NCBI GenBank assembly: GCA_902459845.2
Contig: CABPSV020000673.1
Coordinates: 1-10,817 of the forward strand
Origin: Hepatocystis sp. ex Piliocolobus tephrosceles
Taxonomy: Eukaryota > Apicomplexa > Aconoidasida > Haemosporida > Plasmodiidae
Length of the DNA stretch: 10,817 nucleotides
Direction of reading: 5' to 3'
Translations under genes and position numbers: made by a program
Notes under the pieces: generated by a model
Databases searched by the model: none
Told to the model about the DNA's origin: nothing
Seen by the model: the letters and a program-made list of their open reading frames with translations, nothing else
Shown: piece by piece, positions 1-7,294 of the stretch
Layout: each line of letters opens with the position of its first letter
How positions within the stretch are numbered: the stretch's first letter is position 1

Positions 1-70
<70 letters not shown>
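1..70. repeat. 70-nt poly-T tract at window edge
   Basis: The first 70 bases are an unbroken run of T. Long homopolymers are common between Plasmodium genes, but a run of this length at the very edge is also where an assembly length error is most likely. The true length should be treated as uncertain. Confidence 0.9.
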
Positions 71-71
<1 letters not shown>

Positions 72-139
72 GTATATGACATCACCATTTGCTTTTATTA
101 TTCAACTTATGCATGCGAATATTTAAGTACATAAATATG

Positions 140-143
<4 letters not shown>

Positions 144-179
<36 letters not shown>
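144..179. repeat. (TA)n microsatellite
   Basis: About 18 dinucleotide TA units without interruption. This is typical of Plasmodium intergenic DNA and likely polymorphic in length. Confidence 0.95.
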
Positions 180-182
<3 letters not shown>

Positions 183-943
183 ATATTTATATATATGTAA
201 ATGTTACTTTATGTCAGGCTAACATTGAATTGAAAAATTAACATGTTGGAAAAAAAAAAAAAAAAAAAAAAAAAATTAACCATTGAAAAAATATAAAATA
301 TTATTATGTTAGTACATTATAAAACATTTTCATTTAATAATAAAAAGTGTTAAAAAAAAAAAAATAAATTAATTTAATAAATTAAGTGAATAAATTAATG
401 AATGAATAAATGATAAGAATAATTATACAAAAAAAAGCATGAACCAGGTATACACAAGTTGTACAGAAAAATCTTTAAAAAAAAAAAAAAAAAAAAAAAA
501 AGATAAAAAATGCCACCTGTAACAACAATATGTTTAATTACATAACAATTACAAAATCGAATTTAGCTTATCAAGATATGCAAAAAATGATGAAAGGATA
601 AATAGGTTAATAAATATGTGAACAGACGAATGCTTAAATAAACAAATGCGTAAATAATTTAACGCTTGGATTTACTATATTATTGTGGAGGTAGGTTATT
701 TATTAAAAGTGAAACTCTAGCCCTCTTACTTTAATGGTATTAAAAGTCTTTGTTATTTATATACATTTACTGTTTTTTTATGTTAATCTGTTTATTTGTT
801 TAATTTGTACATAAAATAAGAAGTATGTTATATATGTTGTGATAAATAATAAACAATAGTAAAAATAAAAAAAAAAAAAAGTATGGAGCTAATGAACTTA
901 TGCATGTTAGCATAATTTATACAAACACAAAAACAGACACGTG

Positions 944-982
<39 letters not shown>

Positions 983-1004
983 ATTTATATATATGTGTAT
1001 ATAT
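944..1004. repeat. (TA)n microsatellite, interrupted, just upstream of the E1 start
   Basis: A clean TA run covers 944-970, followed by interrupted TA/TGTA sequence to about 1004. It lies in frame with the E1 coding sequence and has no stop, so it lengthens the open frame artificially with Tyr-Ile repeats. It is most simply read as 5' UTR. Confidence 0.85.
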
Positions 1005-1048
1005 GCACAATTTGTTTATTCTTGTCAACACGAAAATACAAAAAAAAT

Positions 1049-1276
1049 ATGAACGTTTTTAATAATTTTTTGTACGTTTTGTTTTTTTTTCATTTATATA
1101 GTAAAAGAAATTGTTGCCTTTCACGTACAATAAATTATAAAAATAATAATATAAATAATTATTTTTCTTTACAAATTCCCATAAAATATGATAAAAAAAA
1201 AACACAACATACCTTCGTTAAGTTAAAAAATAAAAATAGACATAGGTTAAATAACTTATGTAGTTTGAATTTAAAT
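1049..1276 (+). other. Predicted bipartite apicoplast leader (signal peptide plus transit peptide)
   Basis: Residues 1-18 contain a hydrophobic, aromatic-rich core (MNVFNNFLYVLFFFH) ending before Lys19-Arg20, as in a signal peptide. Residues 19-76 then contain 13 Lys/Arg and one acidic residue (Asp48), with many Asn; the next acidic residue is Glu77. A signal peptide followed by a basic, Asn/Lys-rich stretch is the known pattern for Plasmodium apicoplast-routed proteins. Cytosolic E1 enzymes have no such leader. The cleavage site and final compartment are not visible in the sequence. Confidence 0.7.
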
Positions 1277-4200
1277 GAGCAAACAAAACGAAAAAATAAC
1301 ATTTATTTTACATTAAATGTGAACTTAAAAGAAAATAATAAAAAAGTAAAAAATGTTAGTAACCTCTGTTCAATTAGTAACCAGGTACAGCATGATAAGA
1401 GAAATCTCATTGGTTCTTCTGTTCTCTTTGAAAAAAATAAAAGTGAACAGAAAAAATATCACTATAGAAATAATGGCAGCATAATAAGTGAAAACAAAAA
1501 TGACAACAAAAATGACAACAAAAATGACAACAAAAATGAAAACAAAAATGAAAACAAAAATGACAACAAAAATGAAAACAAAAATGACAACAAAAATGAC
1601 AACACAGGTAACAACACAGGTAACAACACAGGTAACAACGAGTGCGAAAAAAACAAAACTGGCGAAATAGGTTATAATAACCTCGATGCAATGAACAAAA
1701 GTGCGTCCGAAAAAACAAAAGAGCGTGGAAAGAAAAGTACAAAAAACATAGATTTTAATATTTTAGAAAAAGAAAAAAAGTATAGTAGACAAATATATAC
1801 GCATGGATATGAAGAAGAAAAAAAAATAAGAAAAAGTAAAGTGTTAATTATAGGTTTAAATGGAATAAGTAATGAAATATGTAAAAATTTGATAATATGT
1901 GGTGTTAAAGAAATTGGTTTATATGATAATAACATTTTAACACATGAAGATGTGGACAACAACTTTTTTTGTGATAAGAAATTAATAAATAAAGAAAAAA
2001 AAAGTGTTGCTTGTTTAAAAAATATGCAAAAATTAAATTTTAATTGTAAAATAAAAGCTATTACTACAAGTAATAATATAAAAGACATTATAAATGATTA
2101 TGACATAGCCGTTTCGATAAATCAAAAAACATCTTTTAATATAAACCTAAATAATTATTGTAGAAAAAAAAAAAAAAAATTTATTTGTGTTAATACAGTA
2201 GGATTATTTGGTAAAGTATTTTTAGATTTGGGAAAATTTAGCTATTATACTACATCAAATAATGAAAATTATAAAATACGTAAAATGGAACTAAAAAAAA
2301 AAAAAGGAAAATCCCAACTGATTTTACATTATTTCCCATATTATAATAATAATAATAACTTCCAACTAAATGAAAAAGATAAAATACAACTATATGTTAA
2401 AAATTTAAATAAAGTTGTAAAAGTAGAATGTAGAATTGAAAATGTATGTAGAAAAAATAACACAATCGTTATTTCTGTTGCAAAGAGTGAGAAAATAATT
2501 GATAAAATTTTGAGTAAGATATTTTGTTTAAATATTATAAAAAACGTTGGAAAAAAATTAGCATCATTGGATAAAATACATTTTTTACATAATTTAATAA
2601 AAAAAAATATACAAAATGCAGAAAATATACAAAATTTTAAAAAAATTGTTAAAAATTATGAACAGCTAGCTACTCACGATTTAAGTATAAAAAAAAAATA
2701 TGAACGATTCAGGTTAAATTATAAAAATTTAGAAAATTATTTAAATGATGTAAAAAAAAAAAGGAATCGACAAAATAGCTTTTTTTTTACTGTATTGATT
2801 TTTTTTTTTAAATTTATAAATAAAAATTATTATCATAATAATTTATTACCCTGTGATGAAGTAATAGAAACGTGTTTTTTATGTTATGATGAAATAATGA
2901 AAAACAAAAGGGTAGGAGATAAAAGATGGACAGCGGATGATGTAATAAAATTTAAAAATTTGTGTAAAAAAAAAAAAAAAAAAATAAATATGAACGATAA
3001 TGAAATAATTGATCAATTTGTGTCAGCTGTTCATATTGAATTACCACCATTTTCATTTTTTTGGGGAGCTTTAATAACTCAACAAATATTAAAAGCTATA
3101 ACAAATAAGTTTAAACCAATTTATCAAACATTTTATTTTAATAAAAGAGATTTGTTCTTTTATTCTGATATATCTAATAAATATTATGGAAAGTATATGC
3201 ATCAGTTGAATTTTTTTGGTAAAAAGTTTCAAAATTTTATGAACAATTTAAATGTTTTGCTTATAGGGTCAGGTGCCTTAGGTTGTGAATTTTTAAAGTT
3301 GTTGGCTTTGATGGGTGTGTCATGTTCTGACAGTAGTGGTTGTAGTAGTGGTTGTAGCTGTAGCAGTAGTGGATGTAGTAGTGGTTGTAGTAGTGGCTGT
3401 AGTAGTGGCTGTACTAGTGGTTGTACTAGTGGTTGTACTAGTGGTTGTACTAGTGGCTGTAGCTGTAACTGTAACTGTACTGGCTGCACTTGTAGCAGTA
3501 GTGGATGTAGTAGTGGCTGTAACTGTAACTGTAGCGACTGCCTTTGTAACAGTAGCAAGAACAATGTTTTGTACCAAAACGATACCAGTAAACAAAATAA
3601 GAATGGTAATAAAATAACTAAGTGTAATGAACGAATAGATAAAAACAAATACAAAGGAGGAAAGATCCAAGTAGTAGATTATGATATAATAGAAGAATCG
3701 AACTTATCCAGACAGTTTTTATTTACAGTCAATGATATTGGTAAAGCCAAATGTGAAATAGCTGCTAATAATATAAAAAAAATAAATGAAGAAATAAATT
3801 GTTTTTATTTGAAAAAAAAAGTTGATGAATCTATTTTATGTAATAAAGATATATTATTAAAAGGGTTTAATAATGATATAAAATATGATACTAATGAAAA
3901 TTTTTTATATAAAAAGTCCAACATATTTAAAGAGTTTCCTAATAAACCCCAACAGCTATATGATAACAGTGTAGCTAGCTGTGTTCATAAAAAAAATCCA
4001 ATTTTATGTATTTTATGTTTAGATAATTTAAAGAGTAGAATAATATGTGATCAATTTTGTTTATTAAATTCTTTTCCATTTATTGAAGCTGGTATAGAAG
4101 GATTAAAAGGAAGTAGCCAAATAGTTATACCTTTTGTGAGTGAAACATATACATCCAATAATATTTCGATAAGTACACATGATAGTAATGAAGAAATAAA

Positions 4201-6883
4201 TGACATTAACAATTCATGTAGTATTACATCATTTCCAAAAAATCATAAACATATAATTGAATTTAGTAAAGGTGTTTATAAAAATTATTTTTTTGATTAT
4301 GTTTTAAAAATAAATATGTTTTTAAAAAATCCTGTACAATATATAGGTGAATTAAGTACATATGACAATGTATATAATTTAATACATTTTTTTAAAATAA
4401 CTAATATATTTTTTAATACAAATTTAAAATATAATGTTAAATTATTATGGAAAAATATTTTTGTTGATAATATTATTAACTTATTGAATAGTGATAAAAA
4501 AATAATTTCGGAGTATACTGAAAGTGTTGGAAGTATACCTAAACCGATTCATTTTGACGAACAGGATATGGAACATATATTATTTTATGAGAGTGCGCTT
4601 AATATTTTTAAGAAAGTTTTTAAAAAATTAATTCAGATTGAACCATTGATGGTTGGAGAGGTTTTTTATTATAAAACAAAAAATATAAGAAAAGATGATG
4701 TTAGTGCAAGTGTTGATGGTATAAAACAAAAAGAAACAAATCAACAAACAAATAAACAAACAAATAAACAAACAAATAAACAAACAAATAAACAAACAAA
4801 TAAACAAACAAATAAACAAACAAATAAACAAACAAATAAACAAACAAATCAACAAACAAATCAACAAACAAAATTTTTTATATCAAATTTTCCAAATATA
4901 TCGTTCGAAACTGCCATTACAACATTAATGGAAAAAAATAATATAAAAATTGATTTACAAAAATTATTTTATTTTTTAAAAGTTATAAAAAAAAATACGA
5001 ATTTTGAATTTTATTTAAAATTGCAAAATGAGTTGTTTAATTTGTTTAATAATCCTTTATTCATTATTTCGTTGAAATATTTTCAGAATAAAGGGAATAG
5101 TACGTATCGTAAAAAGAGTAGTGACAATAATAGCGTAACAAAAAAGGAAAAGCAACTTGAGTACAAACATGGAGAAGGGAAAGGATATGTTGCGGATGGA
5201 AAAACAGATTTTAATTTTTTTACTCCACTTAATTATAATCTAGAAAATAACAAAAATGATACTAATTTCATTTTTAGTTTATCTAATATAAGAAGTAAAA
5301 ATTATAATTTCAAAAAATTAAATTTATTAGACTTTTATAGAATAAGTAATAACATAATTCCTTCTATAATAACAACAGTATCTATGATTACATCACTAGC
5401 TGCGTTCGAGTTATATAAGTTGGTTTATTTTTTAATGTTAAGTAAAGATAAGAGTTTGGAAAATATTTTGAATGAACGTGTGAGAAATGGATTGGGTAAT
5501 ATTAATCATATTAACAATAATAAAATTAACAGTAAAAAAGCATGTGATCTCCAAAATGAACTTTTAAAAACACCAAGTAAAATATACAAATGTCATACAT
5601 TTGGTAATTTTAATTTATATATTTATAAAGATAAAATATATGTAAAAAAAAATAATAAAATAATATTTTCTTTTTTTAATATAAAATATGAAAAATTAAA
5701 AAAAATAGCTAATTTTATTAATAACCATTATATAAATTTGCAAGACAATTTTTTAACTTGCTCAGAATTACATACAGTATATGATTATTATTATAAAAAT
5801 GCATCGTTAGATTTTATAAAAAATATGAAGTTTTCAGAGTGGAACTATATATATATAGATATTATGCTTAATAAACAAGAAATGATATTATTCAATGACA
5901 AAAATGGTAGTGATGGGATTAGTAGTGGTGGGATTAGTAGTGGTGGGATTAGTAGTGATGGGATTAGTAGTGGTGGGATTAACAGTTATGACAGCTGTTG
6001 TGGTTTCCCCGCTTACTTGTTTTATAAAAAACCAAACACAAAATCAAATGAACAATTAAAAAAGGAAATATTTATATATATAAAAAGTATTAATGAAAAA
6101 ATTAATAAAATTGATGCTAAAATTGAAAAAGAAGATTTACGAAAAAATAAAATAAATATTATTAAAAATGTATTTGGTACAAAAAAAGAAACAATATATA
6201 CAGCACATGATATAATAAACAAAATAAAAAATGATATTTTAAATAATATATTAAAAGAAATTTATTTAATTTTAGGGATAATAGAAGAAAATAAAAAAAT
6301 ATATAAAACAAATACTGACATTAGTGAGGACATTAATGAGGACATAAGTGAAGAAATTCACGTTTTGAACCATATCCAAGTATTTATTAATAATTTAAAG
6401 GAAAAAATGGATAAAATGAGTCAACAAAACATACTAGACAATAGTAACATGTCAATTGATGGAAAAAACAATGTAATAACAATAATTTATATAAAAAACA
6501 TATTAAATAATGTAATAAAAGATTTAAACGAAGTAAAAGATATATTAGAAGAACTTAAAAAAAATTATATTTTAAATTTTAATATAAAAAATATAAATAA
6601 AAATAAACAAGAAACAGAAGTAACATTAAATGAATTGATAAGTTCGATTGAGTCCTTATTTAATGTTACTATTCAAACAATAGCGGTACAAGATAAAATT
6701 ATTTATTCAAAATTATTATTACCTATGCATGATTATGGGAATAGTTATTTAAAAGATGTTTTAAAAAAATTATTTCTTAAAAAACTGACAACAGGTATAT
6801 ATATTTTGAATATTTTTGCCATTGATAATGTAACTAAAGAAGAAGTTGCATTACCCGACGTGCAAATAAATATCCACACGTGA
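1049..6883 (+). CDS. E1 ubiquitin-activating enzyme (UBA1 type), predicted apicoplast-routed
   Basis: E1 adenylates the C-terminus of ubiquitin with ATP, captures it as a thioester and passes it to E2. The protein is 1,944 residues (typical E1 about 1,050), with no intron. Domains in order: a leader (1-76) and an Asn/Lys repeat (149-197). The inactive adenylation domain starts at YSRQIYTHG (245-253, Arg247) with its Rossmann turn at 265-273 and ends near ELPPFSFFWG (664-673). The first Cys half-domain is inserted from GLFGKVF (385-391). The active adenylation domain has GSGALG (740-745), VVDYD (875-879), SNLSRQFLF (884-892), Lys901 and LDN (991-993). The crossover loop carries SCSITSFP with catalytic Cys1057. 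The second Cys half-domain follows, then return to the adenylation domain (SNIRSKNY; ELYK 1454-1457). The C-terminal ubiquitin-fold domain ends in ALPDVQINI. I start at ATG 1049 (A-rich context) rather than in-frame ATG 977 inside a TA repeat. The leader argues for the apicoplast-associated paralogue over the cytosolic E1; localisation is inferred. Confidence 0.93.
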   Translation: MNVFNNFLYVLFFFHLYSKRNCCLSRTINYKNNNINNYFSLQIPIKYDKKKTQHTFVKLKNKNRHRLNNLCSLNLNEQTKRKNNIYFTLNVNLKENNKKVKNVSNLCSISNQVQHDKRNLIGSSVLFEKNKSEQKKYHYRNNGSIISENKNDNKNDNKNDNKNENKNENKNDNKNENKNDNKNDNTGNNTGNNTGNNECEKNKTGEIGYNNLDAMNKSASEKTKERGKKSTKNIDFNILEKEKKYSRQIYTHGYEEEKKIRKSKVLIIGLNGISNEICKNLIICGVKEIGLYDNNILTHEDVDNNFFCDKKLINKEKKSVACLKNMQKLNFNCKIKAITTSNNIKDIINDYDIAVSINQKTSFNINLNNYCRKKKKKFICVNTVGLFGKVFLDLGKFSYYTTSNNENYKIRKMELKKKKGKSQLILHYFPYYNNNNNFQLNEKDKIQLYVKNLNKVVKVECRIENVCRKNNTIVISVAKSEKIIDKILSKIFCLNIIKNVGKKLASLDKIHFLHNLIKKNIQNAENIQNFKKIVKNYEQLATHDLSIKKKYERFRLNYKNLENYLNDVKKKRNRQNSFFFTVLIFFFKFINKNYYHNNLLPCDEVIETCFLCYDEIMKNKRVGDKRWTADDVIKFKNLCKKKKKKINMNDNEIIDQFVSAVHIELPPFSFFWGALITQQILKAITNKFKPIYQTFYFNKRDLFFYSDISNKYYGKYMHQLNFFGKKFQNFMNNLNVLLIGSGALGCEFLKLLALMGVSCSDSSGCSSGCSCSSSGCSSGCSSGCSSGCTSGCTSGCTSGCTSGCSCNCNCTGCTCSSSGCSSGCNCNCSDCLCNSSKNNVLYQNDTSKQNKNGNKITKCNERIDKNKYKGGKIQVVDYDIIEESNLSRQFLFTVNDIGKAKCEIAANNIKKINEEINCFYLKKKVDESILCNKDILLKGFNNDIKYDTNENFLYKKSNIFKEFPNKPQQLYDNSVASCVHKKNPILCILCLDNLKSRIICDQFCLLNSFPFIEAGIEGLKGSSQIVIPFVSETYTSNNISISTHDSNEEINDINNSCSITSFPKNHKHIIEFSKGVYKNYFFDYVLKINMFLKNPVQYIGELSTYDNVYNLIHFFKITNIFFNTNLKYNVKLLWKNIFVDNIINLLNSDKKIISEYTESVGSIPKPIHFDEQDMEHILFYESALNIFKKVFKKLIQIEPLMVGEVFYYKTKNIRKDDVSASVDGIKQKETNQQTNKQTNKQTNKQTNKQTNKQTNKQTNKQTNKQTNQQTNQQTKFFISNFPNISFETAITTLMEKNNIKIDLQKLFYFLKVIKKNTNFEFYLKLQNELFNLFNNPLFIISLKYFQNKGNSTYRKKSSDNNSVTKKEKQLEYKHGEGKGYVADGKTDFNFFTPLNYNLENNKNDTNFIFSLSNIRSKNYNFKKLNLLDFYRISNNIIPSIITTVSMITSLAAFELYKLVYFLMLSKDKSLENILNERVRNGLGNINHINNNKINSKKACDLQNELLKTPSKIYKCHTFGNFNLYIYKDKIYVKKNNKIIFSFFNIKYEKLKKIANFINNHYINLQDNFLTCSELHTVYDYYYKNASLDFIKNMKFSEWNYIYIDIMLNKQEMILFNDKNGSDGISSGGISSGGISSDGISSGGINSYDSCCGFPAYLFYKKPNTKSNEQLKKEIFIYIKSINEKINKIDAKIEKEDLRKNKINIIKNVFGTKKETIYTAHDIINKIKNDILNNILKEIYLILGIIEENKKIYKTNTDISEDINEDISEEIHVLNHIQVFINNLKEKMDKMSQQNILDNSNMSIDGKNNVITIIYIKNILNNVIKDLNEVKDILEELKKNYILNFNIKNINKNKQETEVTLNELISSIESLFNVTIQTIAVQDKIIYSKLLLPMHDYGNSYLKDVLKKLFLKKLTTGIYILNIFAIDNVTKEEVALPDVQINIHT
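1493..1639 (+). repeat. In-frame 12-nt repeats coding NKND/NKNE then NTGN
   Basis: About nine copies of a 12-nt unit (aacaaaaatgac and variants) code for NKND/NKNE. Three copies of a second 12-nt unit (aacacaggtaac) then code for NTGN. They cover residues 149-197 of the E1, between the leader and the first adenylation domain. This hydrophilic spacer is probably disordered and of variable length. Confidence 0.93.
3323..3547 (+). repeat. In-frame 12-nt repeats coding a Cys-rich SSGC/TSGC block
   Basis: Residues 759-833 of the E1 are built mostly of SSGC and TSGC units (12 nt such as agtagtggctgt), with SC, NC and TGC variants. I count 23 cysteines in 75 residues. The block is followed by a charged Asn/Lys stretch up to about residue 868. 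It lies in the loop after the first helix of the ATP-binding Rossmann fold, before strand VVDYD (875-879). The local base composition is clearly richer in G than the rest of the gene. The repeat leaves several other frames open on both strands; these are not genes. Confidence 0.95.
4736..4870 (+). repeat. In-frame 12-nt repeat coding QTNK units
   Basis: About eleven tandem copies of a 12-nt unit (caaacaaataaa, with caa variants near both ends) code for QTNK/QTNQ at residues 1230-1274. They fall in the second catalytic-cysteine half-domain, between the helical part ending near residue 1225 and the segment that resumes with FFISNFPNISF. The near-identical units suggest recent expansion by slippage or unequal exchange. 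Confidence 0.95.
5915..5989 (+). repeat. In-frame 15-nt repeat coding GISSG units
   Basis: Five tandem 15-nt units (gggattagtagtggt and variants) code for GISSG/GISSD/GINSY at residues 1623-1647. They lie in a long insert that splits the C-terminal ubiquitin-fold domain of the E1. Confidence 0.93.
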
Positions 6884-7080
6884 GAAAAAAAAAAAAAAAA
6901 AAAAAAAAAAAGTATAAAGTATAAAGTAAAAAAAAAAAAAATAAGCTCTTTACCTTTTTGTGTAACCTATGTTATTGTAAACGTGTATTATATACACATT
7001 ATAATTATGTACCCTCGTGAACATATCACTTTTTTAATCTCAAATATGTTTTTTTTTGAAAATAGTCTTATTTAAAAAGA

Positions 7081-7111
<31 letters not shown>

Positions 7112-7294
7112 TGATAATGTATAGATTAAACAAGTATTTTTTATTTATTTATTTTTTTTTTGTTTAATATGCTAACAAATATAAAATGAGTAAAAAAAAA
7201 AAAAAAAAAAAAAAATGATGTAAATTTAACAAGTATTTTTTATTTGTTTTACAAAATAAAATAGCTACAATCGTAGTGTAAAAAGACACATTGA
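6884..7294. other. Convergent intergenic spacer with shared 3' UTRs
   Basis: This 411-base spacer separates the stop codons of two convergent genes, so it should hold both 3' ends. It begins with a 27-nt A-tract at 6885-6911 right after the E1 stop and contains two further A-tracts that belong to a duplicated module. I see no coding sequence and no defined terminator, and Plasmodium polyadenylation signals cannot be assigned with confidence in DNA this AT-rich. Confidence 0.8.
7078..7250. repeat. Imperfect direct duplication of a poly-A plus AACAAGT module
   Basis: Two similar segments lie about 99 bases apart. Each has GAGT or GAGTT, a long A-tract, ATGAT, a short variable stretch, then the identical 18-mer AACAAGTATTTTTTATTT (7129-7146 and 7228-7245). 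The order of elements is the same in both, so this is a diverged local duplication rather than chance similarity of A-tracts. Confidence 0.75.

Larger units (their letters stand above)
71..1048. other. Non-coding region upstream of the E1 gene (promoter/5' UTR)
   Basis: No credible coding sequence is visible on either strand over about 980 bases. The stretch holds A-tracts (about 250-275 and 478-501), two (TA)n microsatellites and scattered AT-rich unique sequence. The only longer open frame, on the minus strand at 828-1031, reads through the TA repeat and is an artefact of it. As the sequence lies 5' of the E1 start codon, it should hold that gene's promoter and 5' UTR, but I cannot point to a specific promoter element. 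Confidence 0.7.

Noticed and set aside
570..700. Possible C/D-box snoRNA from an ATGATGA motif near 577-583
   Set aside because: No CTGA D-box lies at a suitable distance downstream and no terminal stem is visible.
828..1031. 67-codon minus-strand frame upstream of the E1
   Set aside because: It is mostly Tyr-Ile/His repeats translated from the TA microsatellite.
1407..2088. Open frames on both strands over the NKND repeat and the first adenylation domain
   Set aside because: These are repeat-driven and antisense shadows of the E1 gene, with Cys/His/Phe-rich products and no recognisable family.
3229..3670. Three overlapping open frames (two minus, one plus) over the Cys-rich block
   Set aside because: They are shadows: a 12-nt repeat lacking stops in several frames keeps all of them open. 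Their products are simple Leu/Gln, Val or Thr repeats, while the E1 frame continues conserved domains on both sides.
4628..4867. 79-codon minus-strand frame with Ile-Cys-Leu-Phe repeats
   Set aside because: It is the antisense reading of the QTNK array in the E1.
1493..5989. CRISPR-like or phage-like repeat arrays
   Set aside because: The repeats are contiguous in-frame protein repeats in a eukaryotic gene, with no unique spacers between units.
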